The notes: generated by a model from the sequence alone, not told the origin. A stretch of 64,000 nucleotides of DNA from Plasmodium coatneyi (GCF_001680005.1 NC_033569.1:1426001-1490000), one strand, 5' to 3'; counted from the stretch's first letter, positions 32,577 through 43,700 are shown. Program-made: numbers and translations.

Positions 32577-34364
32577 TTAGATGTTCTGATAACCTATATT
32601 CTGGTGATGACCTGGCCTATTGCTATTTATTCCTGCTCTTGCTGTTCTTTCTCCCCTGTTAGGCTTTCTTGTGTTGTACGCAGCAGGAGAACGTATTGTA
32701 GTGGAATCAAGTATGGAACTTGTTTCCGAACTTTCCGTGAAGTCCACTGTTGTTGAAGTTTCTGTTAAGTCGTCAATGTCACTCCCAGCTGATCTTCTTC
32801 CTCTTATGTTGCTCCTTCTTCCTCCAGAAGCGTGGTTACCAAACCAAGAAGACCATGGCTTATACTGAAGAAAGGGGTGGTAGGTGGGTTGGTGGAAGGA
32901 AGGTAATGTTAGGGGTGGTTCGTGGAAGGGAGTTTGTTAGGTTGGTGGTTGGTCGAAGGAAGGTTGTTAGTTGGTAGGGTGGAAGGAATGTGGTGTTAGG
33001 GGTGTTGGCTGGAATATTTCCGGGAAGGAACGTTGTTAGGTGGTAGGGTGGTAGGTGGATTGTTAGGTGGTAGGTGGATTGTTAGGTGGTAGGTGGATTG
33101 TTAGGTGGTAGGTGGATTGTTAGGTGGTAGGTGGATTGTTAGGTGGTAGGTGGATTGTTAGGTGGTAGGTGGATTGTTAGGTGGTAGGTGGATTGTTAGG
33201 TGGTAGGTGGATTGTTAGGTGGTAGGTGGATTGTTAGGTGGTAGGTGGATTGTTAGGTGGTAGGTGGATTGTTAGGTGGTAGGGTGGTAGGTGGGTTGTT
33301 AGGATGTATATTAATAATAGTGTTCCCTTTTATAAATAATAACTGCCATTACTTTATATAAAAAGAAAGGAAGGGCTGTCGCTGCTAATGTACCAATTAT
33401 GGAGGAGATGGAAGAGGTGGTGGTGGCACCACGTATCATTTCTTCTGTTTTGGAGGATGCTGCTTGTGCTTCGCGTTCTATTCTTTTCTTTGCAGTTGTT
33501 AATTGACTTTTCAATGCTGATAATTTCTGCCCAATGTCAATCTTATGCTGGTGCCAAAAATTTGTACAATAATCATCACCGCTCCTTTCGTTTGTACAGG
33601 ACTGTTCCATTTTACCCTTTGTTGCTTCGACACTCTCCACGTAGCTTTTACATATCTGAAAACCTTCGGACCCACTAATTTGTAACAAAGTTTGTACTAT
33701 GTTACCGTCATACCAAAAGTCGAATAAAGTTTTTCTATTATTGAAAATGTCTTTGTCAACGTGTACTCTATTACTATCACTATCACAGGGGAGTTTACAT
33801 TGTTGTCCCGATGTGCAAGAATCTCTTATAGCTCTGCAAATAACACTTAGTGCACCTTGAAATTTCTCACGTCCCTCTTTAGTTTTAGTTAATTTATCCC
33901 CAAACCAATAATATAGGAAATGGCGCGCCGTACATTCGAGTGATTTCTTCTGTACATTGTTTCTGTATTCTTTGTATATATGGCCTAGTGCTTTCTCAAA
34001 CTGTTCTCTGCAATTATTATATTCATTGCCTTTCAATGAATAATTCTTCCTTTCTGTGTCGCAATTACCATTTGTACTTGTACATTCTTCCTCGCTCCTT
34101 TCGAATTTATCATAGAAATCAAACTCTGAAGGTAACCCGCTTATAAATGGTCCCTACAAATATGTAGTGGGAGAAAAGAAGAGGGGTGGAATATATATAT
34201 ATGTATGTAGACATACAGGAAGGGGGTCGTATATTTTTTTTAATTTTCCCTACATTTTTTTTAATTTTTTTTTTTATTCCTTTATTTTTCTTCAATTTCC
34301 TTTTTAAACTTTTTAATTCTTGTTTTCTTCCTCCTTCTTTAATATTGCCCCTTACCGATGACAT
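32577..34364 (-). CDS. KIR: KIR/pir protein, gene 6 (single ectodomain, 3 exons)
   Basis: Exons are 34364-34356 (MSS), 34153-33353 and 32864-32577; joins TCG/GTAAGG, TGTAG/GGA, AAA/GTAATG and TTCAG/TAT; 365 residues. The ectodomain begins SGLPSEFDFYDKFE and has ECTARHFLYYWFGDKL and FDFWYDGNIVQTLL. A charged, probably helical stalk with KKRIEREAQAASSKTEE leads to the transmembrane helix at about 248-269 (SIIGTLAATALPFFLYK). The 95-residue tail starts YKPWSSWFGNHASGG. Intron 2 (32865-33352) is unusually repetitive: it contains about 13 tandem 19-bp units. The stalk and membrane part is close to genes 1 and 11, while the tail groups with genes 9, 10 and 14. The gene therefore looks mosaic. It is divergent to gene 7. 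Confidence 0.86.
33030..33300 (-). repeat. 19-bp minisatellite in KIR gene 6 intron 2
   Basis: Nearly perfect tandem array, plus-strand unit GTTAGGTGGTAGGTGGATT, about 13 copies, inside the second intron. On the sense (minus) strand the unit is a C-rich AATCCACCTACCACCTAAC. Gene 10 intron 2 carries the same unit with one change. Confidence 0.92.
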
Positions 34365-35887
34365 TGTTATTATGTATTCTTCCTATATAGTAAATTTGTG
34401 TTAAAATGTGTTGTTTATATATTAGGTACGTAAGGGTGTAAGCACTATATGCTTATTTATATTGAGTGTGTGATTATTGATGAATATCGAACTTCTTATT
34501 TTTTCCTAAGTAATATATATATGTTGTTTAATTTTCGGACGGTAGCGGTAGCACATTGTATATATGGACAAATATATGTTACATAAAGGAAAAAATTATA
34601 TACGAAATTATTTAAGAAAGGAAGAGAAGAAAAGAAACCACATATATATATATATGTGTGTGTGTGTTCACATAATAGTGCTTCATTTATTACAATTTTC
34701 TCCCTATTTGTGATTATTCAGGAGTAATAATAATTTTATTGTTATTATTTTTTTTTCTCTTTACTCCTCCTTTTTTGGGTGATAAGTGTATTATCAGGAA
34801 GTTACTAATACAGCAGGTGTATGATGCTAACTGAGTTATTCACTCGCCCCTTTTTTAAGTGCATAATTTCATTCGTTCTCTATTTATGTGTACTCCCTTA
34901 TTCACTCCTTTCCTTTCTTTCTCTTTCATTCATTAAGTCCATTAAAAAGTAACTCATTTGCATATATATATGTGTGTGGAATGTATACATACTCCCTGTG
35001 CTACTTAAGCTCCCATCCTCTCCCCCTAATGCACATATTGCATATATGAATGAAGTATGTGTAGTGTACTCAGATGGTGGAAGAAAAAAGAAGGTGTGAA
35101 ATGAATTCTAAAATGTAATATGTATTGAAGGGAGTAGAGTGGAACTCACATAATATAATATATATTTTGTGTTTAAGCTGCTTATAGTGTAATTATCACA
35201 GAAAAAGAGAAAAAAAAGGAAAGAATGTGTGCAAAATTATTATAACAAAGCGATCATAACAGAGAAGTGCAAGTAGTACTGCACATATGTGAACTGTATA
35301 CAATATATCTACGTTAGATGTTCATAACAGTTTTACTGAGTAGTAATAGAGGAAGAAAAGGTTTAAAATAAATAGTACATGGTATAGCATGTGTTATACC
35401 ATGTTTTTCCACATATATATGTGGAAAGGAACAGTATTCTCTAGGTATGTGTACATTTACATGAAGTAATAAGGGAAGAAGGGGGGCGGCGTGTAAGCAA
35501 CGGTATGGTTATATAGGCAGGCACACATATATATAACTTAATAGGGTAGTATATATATAAATAAGAAAGAACAAAGGGGAATAAATTCTACATTTCTTTC
35601 TTATTATTTCATTTGGGACCCTGTGCTTAGTTGTTCCTTACATATTTTCTTCCTTAATTATATATATATAATAAATTTGGTGTATAAATATAAGGGAATA
35701 TAACGCATTAAGAAATTAAGCTGTGTGTGCAATTTTTCGAAAAGGAGGAGCAAGTTTGATGTTCCTAATCATTATGACATAAGCACTGAAACTTCCATTA
35801 CTTTTTTCTCTTCTAAATATACAACACAAATTTTTAGAAGAAGAAAAGAGTTTATCATATGCGAAAAAGAATATACACATTTGAACA
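34365..35887. promoter_or_regulatory. Head-to-head KIR intergenic region (genes 6/7)
   Basis: Shared upstream region. A block at 35040-35190 (GTATGTGTAGTGTACTCA, then AATGAATTCTAAAATGTAAT and TTTTGTGTTTAAGCTG) is homologous to 54105-54255 in the gene 11/12 spacer. It contains several TATATA runs (34195-34205, 34645-34660, 34965-34975). No gene seen. Confidence 0.5.
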
Positions 35888-37313
35888 ATGTCACCGCAAT
35901 CAAGAGCAACAACAACACCACTATCGGTTCGTTTTTTCCCCCCTCTCTCATCTTCTTTTTTATTCAGAATGGACATATATATAATGTGCACACATGCACA
36001 CATTATTCATATGGAACCTTACACATATTATAATGAATATGAGAAATAGCATAGGAATATATGTGTATTTCACTGAATTACATTTGTAGAAAACAAATTT
36101 GGAAAGTACACCCTCCGGAATAATGTATTATAATTTTGACAATAAACAGGGTATTTGCAAGGATATCAAGTACTGGACTGAGGTAGAAAATAAATTAGGG
36201 GAGAAATTAAGGGGGTACCCAAATGTTCAGAAATATACCGAGAGGATTGCGTGGGCTCTATGTCACGCTTCGATGAAGAAAGAAGAAGAGTCTGATGATA
36301 AATACTGCAATTTCATGTACTATTGGTTAGGAAGTACATTCTACCAAGAATTAGGGGGAGGCTTCCTCTCAGATTTCATGGATAAAATTTACAGTGCATT
36401 GGGGGAGGTAGATGTTCAGCACAATTGTGAGAAGATAGGTGAATTTATTGCCAAATTAACCTTCCATCAAATGAAAAAAATGTACGAGTACTACCAGGAC
36501 TATGGTACTATAAAACATCAGTTACAGAGAAGTGGGAACCAATGTGATAAGGACTATGATCAGCACCTCCAAGATATTCTTAACGATTATGATAAAGTGA
36601 AGAATATATGTGGGACGGGAACTTATAAGGAACACTGTAGTGCCTTCCAGGACATGTTCAATAACCAAGATTACAGGAAACTACTGACTGGAACACGTGA
36701 GGTAGTGATTGTCCCAGAGTCCGTGGAAGAACTTTCTGTACCCAGTACAGCAAATACAGCACTTCCCGCTGCAGTCTCTTCCACAGTTGCTACATTAGCA
36801 ATAGGATTACCAGTGGCTGCTTTCTTCATGTACAAAGTAATTATCACAACATAATATAAACACTTTAAAATATTAATAATGTTACTTATTAATATTTTCT
36901 CTCCCTCCTTTTTTAATTTAAAAAAATGAATATAAGAAATTGTTTTATATATATGATGCATATTCCTAAACCTTCCCTTTTTCTTCTTTTTCTTTCTTCA
37001 CTTCTCTTTTTTTTTTTTCTTTCAGTACAATCTTCTACCTCCTGGGATAAAAAACTTCTTTGGAGGAGGAAGGAGCAGCAACAACTTCAGCAACAGAAAA
37101 AAAAGGTCTACCATCAGTGGCAACTTTGATACGCTTACGGAATACACCTCAACAGAGAACGGTTCAACAATAGGTCCAACAGAATACTGCACAGAATCTT
37201 CTACTACAGCAGAATCAATAGATAACTCTAGCATATATGACGAGCAACCCAGAAGAACCAGAACAAATAATAATACACTCGACCGTCAGAATATAAGTTA
37301 CGGTCGCATGTAA
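35888..37313 (+). CDS. KIR: KIR/pir protein, gene 7 (single ectodomain, 3 exons)
   Basis: Exon 1 is tentative at 35888-35926 (starts MSPQSRATTT, donor GTTCGT, in phase). Exons 2 and 3 are 36090-36836 and 37026-37313 with sites TGTAG/AAA, AAA/GTAATT and TTCAG/TAC; about 357 residues. The ectodomain starts LESTPSGIMYYNFD, so the usual LPSK is replaced by TPSG. It has CNFMYYWLGSTF and YEYYQDYGTIKHQL and a short stalk. The transmembrane helix at about 238-261 (VATLAIGLPVAAFFMYK) is followed by a 95-residue tail YNLLPPGIKNFFGGG. That tail is nearly the same as that of gene 12, including a shared STIGPTEY and SSIYDEQPRR. Exon 1 is longer than in any other gene here and may be wrong. Confidence 0.8.
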
Positions 37314-37500
37314 CACCTACAAGGGAAAGGGAAAGGGAATGTCCTCTCCTCAAGAGGGGGACGCATAAATGACCATCATAAAACTTACATGCAGTGTAAT
37401 AAAAAAAAAAAAGAAGAGACTTTCTCCTTTTCTTCTCCATTCCTTTTTTTCTCCATTCCTTTTTTTCTCCATTCCTTTTTATTCCTTCTTATTCCTTCTT
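37314..37500 (+). promoter_or_regulatory. 3' flank of KIR gene 7
   Basis: Contains the family 3' box (about 37340-37405: GGGGGACGCATAAATGACC, then ACATGCAGTGTAATAAA) but no AT block. Pyrimidine-rich sequence follows at once, so the usual 3' module appears truncated or displaced by the repeat array. Confidence 0.5.
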
Positions 37501-38210
37501 TCCTTAGACCCTTCCTTCCTTGGACCCTCCTTTCCTTCCAGCACCCCTAACAACCTTCCTTCCTTCTTTCCTTCTTATTCCTCATTCCCTTGTTTCCTTT
37601 GTTCCTTCCTCCTCCTTAGATCCATCCTTTCCTTCCTCCTCCTTAGACCCCTCCTTTTCTTCCTCCTCCTTAGACCCCTCCTTTTCTTCCTCCTCCTTAG
37701 ACCCCTCCTTTTCTTCCTCCTCCTTAGACCCCTCCTTTTCTTCCTCCTCCTTAGATCCATCCTTTCCTTCCTCCTCCTTAGACCCCTCCTTTTCTTCCTC
37801 CTCCTTAGACCTTCCTTCATCCTTCCTTAGACCCCTCCTTTCCTTCCTTCCTTAGACCCCTCCTTTCCTTCCTTCCTTAGATCCCTCCTTTCCTTCCTTC
37901 CTTAGACCCCTCCTTTTCTTCCTCCTCCTTAGACCCCTCCTTTCCTTCCTTCCTTAGACCCCTCCTTTCCTTCCTTCCTTAGATCCCTCCTTTCCTTCCT
38001 TCCTTAGACCCCTCCTTTTCTTCCTCCTCCTTAGACCCCTCCTTTTCTTCCTCCTCCTTAGACCTTCCTTCATCCTTCCTTAGACCCCTCCTTTCCTTCC
38101 TTCCTTAGACCCCTCCTTTCCTTCCTTCCTTAGATCCCTCCTTTCCTTCCTTCCTTAGACCCCTCCTTTCCTTCCTTCCTTAGATCTTTCCCTTCCTTTC
38201 CGTTCCCCTT
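37500..38210 (+). repeat. CCTCCTTAGACCCCTCCTTT pyrimidine tandem array
   Basis: About 700 bp of near-pure pyrimidine repeats on the plus strand. Units of 24-28 bp contain CTTAGACCCCTCCTTT followed by TCTTCCTCCTC or CCTTCCTTC. Two variants alternate in blocks, and a segment of about 170 bp is itself duplicated (compare 37803-37915 with 38061-38165). The same repeat type occurs inside KIR second introns, but here it lies outside any gene model, after gene 7. Open frames reading SSLDPSF repeats are artefacts of the array. Confidence 0.9.
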
Positions 38211-38239
38211 TTTTGGAGCATTTTTCTCCCTACTAAGCG

Positions 38240-38350
38240 CTTTTTTTTTTTTTTTTTGCAATTTTTTTCTGTGTGACAAATTTATATATTAGTGCTTTTT
38301 TTTTGACAATTTTTTCTCTGGGACAAATTTATATTAGGGCATTATTTTTT
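38240..38350 (-). repeat. CTAATATAAATTTGTCACA minisatellite, two units
   Basis: Two units on the minus strand at about 38265-38300 and 38310-38342, downstream of gene 8 in its sense orientation. The second unit has a changed core (CTCTGGGACAAATT on the plus strand). Confidence 0.75.
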
Positions 38351-38827
38351 TTTTTATTCCTTTCTTTTTTTTTGCACAATGGGTGAGACGTTTGCGAGTC
38401 CTTCCAATTTAGAACACATTCCTAACATCCATAATTGGACTTTAACAGGAAAAAAAGAAAATTATTAAAACAAAAAAAATTACAAAGACAAAAATTTATA
38501 ACAAAAAAAAAAATTTAATAAACATATTTTAGATCTTCAATAAAGAAATTTATCGCAAAACAAATCAAAATAAAGTGAAGGAGGAAAAATTTGTTTCTTC
38601 TTTTCTTGTTTGAACTTATATTTGTTACACATGAGCGTGAGTACTTTCGTACCATACCAAAAAAAAGAAAAACAAAGAAAGAGAAAAGGAAAATAAAGAA
38701 AATAAAGGAACAAATGGAAAAAAAGCCAATTTACTTTTTTCACACTGTATGAGTTCTGCAGTTATTTATATCACCCCCTCCCGAGGCGGAGAGGTAGGAA
38801 GGGACATTTCACATTTAATGGAATGCA
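38351..38827 (-). promoter_or_regulatory. 3' module of KIR gene 8
   Basis: Reading on the minus strand: 3' box near 38735-38800, AT block 38450-38700 and a degenerate GC-rich element at 38383-38412 (GGACTCGCAAACG then CTCACCC). The order is the same as for genes 3 and 5. Confidence 0.5.
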
Positions 38828-39157
38828 TCACATAAGACCATAACTGATATTCTGCCTTTGCTGATGTTCTCTTCCATTATTTGTTCGTCCTCTTCTTCGA
38901 GATGGTGCTCGTGGTCGTGCGTCATATATGGTAGAAACATTCGTCGAATCTGTTGACAGATTTGATGATGAACCTACTGTAGTTGCATATTTGGTAGAAG
39001 AATCACCTTCTGAGAAGGCGTTTAATTCCTGTCGAACGGATCTCCTTCCTCCGCTGTTTCTTCCTCCTCCAGAAAAGTGGTTACCAAATTTATTACTGAT
39101 CCAGGGGGGTAAAAGGTTATACTAATAATAATAAAAATGAGAAGTGTGCACATGTAT

Positions 39158-39194
<37 letters not shown>

Positions 39195-40270
39195 CCCTTA
39201 TTCATATTACATTTGTCCTTTTAAATGAAAAGAGAATAAATATTAGTGAATACCATTGCTTATGTTATTTCTATAGTTACAATTACCTTATATAAAAAGA
39301 AGGTGACAATTGTTGGTAGTCCAATTACTGTGCCTAGTATGGAAGAGGCAGCAGCAGCACCCGTGGAGGAGACCGCCTCCCTCGTCAACTCTTCGTTGCA
39401 GGTGGCAGCTGTATCGCCGTCTTCAGTTAGTGAACTAACTGAAGAAGGAAGGAGGGGGTCACCCCCCCCTCCTTCCACCTCCTTAGACACTCCTTCCTGA
39501 AGGGTGCATGTTAATTTTTCTAGTTTGTCCTTATCTTCACAGAAAGTTTTATATTTGCTATTATATTCGTTACAGTAGGGGTCAATATTTGTTGTACTGT
39601 CGTTGCAGTACGAAGTTACAGCAGTACATGCTGTATTAATGGCCTTTAGATGATCATGATATGCTTTGTCACATTTAGGTTTAGAGGGGGAAGTAGGGGA
39701 ACCGGAATCAGGAGTGAGTGTTGCTCTACTCAAGTCTGCTGTTATTTTAGCATGGTCTATGAAATATTCATAGACTATTCTTCTATGGTTGAAAGTGGTG
39801 AAGTCAGTGGCTTCGCTGAGGACGTCTTTGTTGAGGGTAGGGTATGGGAGGGGACATTTATGCCCCTCAGGAATGTTCTCAAGGAGGTTGTTAATTGCTT
39901 CTATTACAGTCGAAAATGAAGTAGTAGTAGTAGGATGTTTTAATTTTTTATGTAATAAATACACTAACCAAAAGTTAAAAAATTTGCAATGCGTATCGTC
40001 GAATTCCTCATCCTGCTTCTTCGTGGAAGCATAGCACAGTACTCTAGCAAGGAAATTTGCATACTTCTCTTCTGTAAAATGTGCTTTTATTTTATTGGCT
40101 ATTTCTCTGGTGGGGAATTTGCAATAGTGGCAGAAACCGAAACCCCCTTTAAATCTACTATAATATTTCATATTAGATTCTAGCATATCCAAATTCTCCT
40201 TCTAGAAGTGCATGTAAGTGGAAGGGGTGTTATGTGAGGGTGGAGGAGGGAGTTATATATATACTTATAT

Positions 40271-40301
<31 letters not shown>

Positions 40302-41240
40302 CATGTGTATGTAGACATATATACACATTATGAATGTGGTTGTTGTGGTAGGGTGGTGTTTTTTTTTTTTTTTATTACCGTTAGTTGGATGGTGGAAGTT
40401 GGTGCTTTGGCTGGTTTAGATGGACAGGAACCCTCTCCCCCTGAGCATGATGTACGTTCTTCGTCTTCGTCTTCAGGCATTGTAGGGCACGTAAATACTG
40501 GTAGGGTACCACTATTGCAGTTTATACCGTTCGACATATATTCCTCCTTCATTTTTCTACAATATTCAATCTTATCACTATCACAATGAGTGCATAACCA
40601 TGGATATATTTTCTGAGCTGCTTCTAGAAGTTGCCCATATTGTGCACTGCGTAAGTATTCCTTACACTCCGATTTACTCTGTAGAGCTTTAATGTTATAG
40701 TTGTAATCAAAAGAATTTTTAGCCGATTCGAAGATATGTGTGGTAATATTAGGGTATATATTAGTGCACGTCCTCTTTTTCATAGAATCCTTAGGGTCCC
40801 AAGGGAAGTTCCCCAATTCTATGTAAATGTCTCTCATGGCTTTCGAAAAATTGAGACTTTTCTGCAATTTTTCCTTTATTTCGTGACCAATCCAAAAATA
40901 TAGGAATTTACAAGGATCATAGTAGGATGGACTACCCTCTGTATTTACAGTACATGCGTAATAATAATTTCTCAAATTTTTCTTGGCCAACTCCTGATTA
41001 TCATTTATCTTTCCCCGACTTAATACTCCCTTCATATTGTCCACTGCGGTCTGGTTACAGTATTTCTCCCTCCCCCAGGCATCTGAACAATTGCTCTTTT
41101 TCCCGTACCCATTATATATTTCTTCTGAGGGTAATGGAAGTGAAGCGGCCTGCTGAAAAGTGTACAATTGAACAGGGAAATGGAATGTGGAAATAGGTGT
41201 GTCCATATATTTCCATTTGTTCTCACTTTACTTTGTACAT
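38828..41240 (-). CDS. KIR: KIR/pir protein, gene 8 (two ectodomains, 4 exons)
   Basis: Exons are 41240-41232 (MYK, tentative), 41152-40379, 40201-39287 and 39121-38828; 663 residues. Joins AAA/GTAAAG, TTCAG/CAG, ACG/GTAATA, TCTAG/AAG, AAG/GTAATT and TTAG/TAT are all phase 0. Domain 1 opens LPLPSEEIYNGYG and has CKFLYFWIGHEI and FDYNYNIKALQS. Domain 2 opens LDMLESNMKYYSRF and has CKFFNFWLVYLL, then a Gly/Glu-rich stalk and the transmembrane helix (about 543-565, GTVIGLPTIVTFFLYK). The 97-residue tail begins YNLLPPWISNKFGNHF, the same start as gene 5, then diverges into an Arg-rich stretch. Domain order, exon 1 and flanks match gene 5, but protein identity is only moderate, so the duplication is not very recent or has been under diversifying change. 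Confidence 0.83.
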
Positions 41241-41955
41241 GATTGTTGTTGCTGTTGTTGTTGTATGTGAACTTAGGCATTAATTTTAAGCCAAGTATAG
41301 AATTTTCTATGTTCCCTCCCTTATACTTACTTGTACCATTTTTTTTTTTTTTTTTATTAGTATACTTCTTCTTCTTTGTACAGTATATATGTATATGTAG
41401 TCATATTTATATGTACATACATATGTATATATATAACGCATATATACATATATATGCATTTATATAATGTATATGTATGAATATATGTTAAAACTACTCC
41501 TTCATTTATATATATATAAGGACTGATAAAAGGAAATTTTCCCCCTTTTTTTATGATTATGCGTATATTACACTTTTAACTTCCCCCTTTCAATTATAAG
41601 TAAACACATTGTTCAGTTTATCAAGAAAAAATATCATACTATATATATGCATGGCAAACCACCATATGCATATACACTGAAGTCAAAAAGTATGCAAAAA
41701 TATTAGGAAATTACCAAAGTAAAAGAGAGCAGAAGAAAAAAAAAAGAAAAAAAATATCAAATTAATCAAAATTTGTTTATGTATATGCACATTATTCCAC
41801 ACATACACAGTACATTACACTACAATACAATACACTCTATTTGAAACTGTGTATATTATTATATGTACAATTTTACTACTACACTATGTACACCTCCTTC
41901 CCTTCCATGTATTATTTTCTCCTCCATTGCCACAATTTTGACTTAAAGGAAAAAT
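41241..41955. promoter_or_regulatory. Upstream region of KIR gene 8
   Basis: Nearly repeats the gene 5 upstream region over the first 320 bp. A T-run (41338-41355) and a long ATAT/TATG-rich stretch (41380-41480) are expanded relative to gene 5. Further left-to-right the sequence is AT-rich without features until the telomere-like array. Confidence 0.45.
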
Positions 41956-41969
41956 TTTATAAGATATTA

Positions 41970-42095
41970 TTAAGGTTTAGAGTTCAGGGTTTAAGCTTCG
42001 GGGCTTAGGGTTTAGGGTTCAGGGTTTAGGGTTTAGGGTTCAGGGTTTAGGGTTTAGGGTTTAGGGTTCAGGGTTTAGGGTTTAGGGTTTCACAT
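41970..42095. repeat. Internal telomere-like array (GGGTTTA orientation)
   Basis: The cleanest array in the window: about 15 heptads of GGGTTTA and GGGTTCA from 41997 to 42092 with few errors, the exact pattern of Plasmodium telomeres. It sits between gene 8 and the SICAvar relic. Confidence 0.93.
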
Positions 42096-42285
42096 TTAAG
42101 ATGTGTATGTGTAGGATTTCACATTTTAGGGGTGTGTATGTGTAGGATGTCTTATTTTAGGGGTATTTGTATGGGATTTCGAATTTATGGGATGTGGGTG
42201 TAGAATTTCTCATTTTAGGGTGTGTATAGGATTTCGCATGTTAGTGTGTGTGTGTGTAGGACTTCGCATTCTAGGGCTTGAAGTA
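42096..42285 (+). repeat. GTGTAGGATTTCGCATTTTAGGG repeat (degenerate)
   Basis: Five or six units of about 33 bp combining GTGTGTATGTGTAGGA, TTTCRCATTT and TAGGG. It looks derived from or adjoining the telomere-like array. Related pieces occur at 49950-50000 and, reversed, at 63240-63335, and inside intron 2 of genes 1 and 11 (near 13060 and 51710). Confidence 0.7.
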
Positions 42286-42361
42286 GTAATTACTGTTGCG
42301 TGAGGAAGACATTTCACAACCCTATTAAGGAACCATTTCCTCTCCCCTTTTTTTTTTTTAG

Positions 42362-43366
42362 TATTTTGCCTTGCTTGGTAAGACAAGAAAGCGTTACAGA
42401 AGAGCTCCTCAAGTAGGTGGTCCATCCTTAGAACAGCAGATTGTTGACCATGTGGACCAGGCAGATGATCCACATGCATATACCTTAGTAAAGGAACGCA
42501 AACCAAGATCAGCTCGAACCAGAAGGAGGAAAAAACGGGTTCCTGCTCTTCGTCGTGCTCGTGCACGTCGCCGTATGATTATTGATATCCATTTAGAAGT
42601 CCTAGACGAAAGTCAAAAGGGGGACACCAAACTGATCCAGGAAAACTTTTTTGAAATTTTGGTTCAAGAATTTATGAGAAGCGAATTCATAAAAGAAGAA
42701 AATGTTCCTAAGAACAGGTTCCAAGTTCAGATTCCGGGTTTCAGGGAAGGAAGGCATTGTTCCTAAGGAAGAGGTTCCAAGTTCCGATTCCGGGTTTTAG
42801 GGAAGGAAGACTTTGTTCCTAAGGAAGAGGTTCCAAAGGAACTGGTTCAAAGTTCAGATTTCGGATTTAGGGAGGAAGTCTTTCTTCTTAAGGAAGGTGT
42901 TCCTAAGGAAGGTCTTCCTAAGAACAGGTTCCAAGTTCAGATTCCGGGTTTCAGGGAAGGAAGGCTTTTTTCCTAAGGAACAGGTTCCAAGCTTAGATTC
43001 GGGGTTTAGGGAAGGAAGACTTTGTTCCTACAGAAGATGTTCCTAAGGAAGATGTTCCAAGTTCAGATTCCGGGCTTAGGGAGGAAAACTTTGTTCCTAA
43101 TGGAAGAGGTTCCGTGTTTAAATTCCGGGTTTAAGGAAGGAAGACTTTGTTCCTACAGAACATGTTCCTAAGGAAGATGTTCCAAGTTCAGATTCTGGGT
43201 TTATGGGGGGTAGACTTTGTTCTTAAGGAAGGTGTTCCAAAAGAAGTGGTGCCAAGTTCAGATTCCGGGTTTAGGGAAGAAAGTCTTTCTTCCTATGGAA
43301 GATATTTCTATGGTTGATCTTCCTAAAGAACAGGTTCCAAGTTCAGATTCCGGGTTTAGGGTGTAG
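42362..43366 (+). pseudogene. SICAvar: SICAvar 3'-terminal coding relic
   Basis: After a pyrimidine tract and AG at 42360-42361 the frame reads YFALLGKTRKRYRRAPQ, the start of the SICA antigen cytoplasmic region. It continues through KERKPRSARTRRRKKR, MIIDIHLEVLDESQKGD and NFFEILVQEF to a stop at 42766. These are hallmark segments of the SICAvar last exons. From 42700 on, units of the VPSSDSGFR type repeat in changing frames with several stops. The last unit ends EQVPSSDSGFRV and a stop at 43364-43366, which is the expected family terminus, so frameshifts separate the first stop from the original end. In family members I recall an intron near the MIIDIHLE segment; here the two parts read through without one. 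No upstream SICAvar exons are in the window. Confidence 0.85.
42700..43366 (+). repeat. VPSSDSGFR-coding minisatellite of the SICAvar relic
   Basis: About nine imperfect units of roughly 60-75 bp, each with a CAAGTTCAGATTCCGGGTTT core, a GGGAAGGAAGRCTTTGTTCC part and one or more TAAGGAAGATGTTCC parts. Changes in unit length shift the reading frame between units, which explains the loss of the open frame. Confidence 0.85.
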
Positions 43367-43700
43367 TAAATACTTTTCTTTCTTTTTTTTTTTTTTTTTT
43401 GTATTGCATGAAAGTATACGCGTTCATGTGTATCTGATATAAGTGTAAGTTAAAAAATTTTTTTTTTTTTTCACTTTATTTTGACTTGTTCAGGATAATT
43501 TCTTCTTTTAATGAAGAATTAAAAAAAATGCTTATTCATTCTGTTATAAAAATTTTGACTTCAAAATATATATTTTTTTAATCTTAATAATACTTTCTTT
43601 TCCTTCTCTTTTAAGTTCTAATTATGTACATTTGAAAAATTGTTTCAAAAATTGTGCGTAAGGGTTCGCGAAAGTTCCCGCTACTATTCTCGCGCTCCTT
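43367..43700 (+). promoter_or_regulatory. KIR-type 3' module attached to the SICAvar relic
   Basis: After the relic stop come a T-run, a block with GTATTGCATGAAAGTATACG and TTCATGTGTATCTGATATAAG, and the AT block with TTGTTATAAAAATTTTGACTT and TCTTTTAAGTTCTAATTATG. The last phrase is shared with 21900-21960 beside gene 3. The GC-rich element follows at 43655-43698 with GGTTCGC at 43663-43669. So this flank, otherwise found with KIR genes, also follows a SICAvar end. Confidence 0.6.

Noticed and set aside
33030..33300. CRISPR-like array
   Set aside because: Units are directly abutting 19-bp repeats without unique spacers, inside a eukaryotic intron; it is a minisatellite.
37369..37855. Two repetitive Ser/Leu/Asp/Pro-rich open frames
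   Set aside because: They are readings of a pyrimidine tandem array without introns, start context or conservation.
42210..42566. 118-codon minus-strand frame
   Set aside because: Antisense to the SICAvar relic; the plus-strand reading matches a known family far better.
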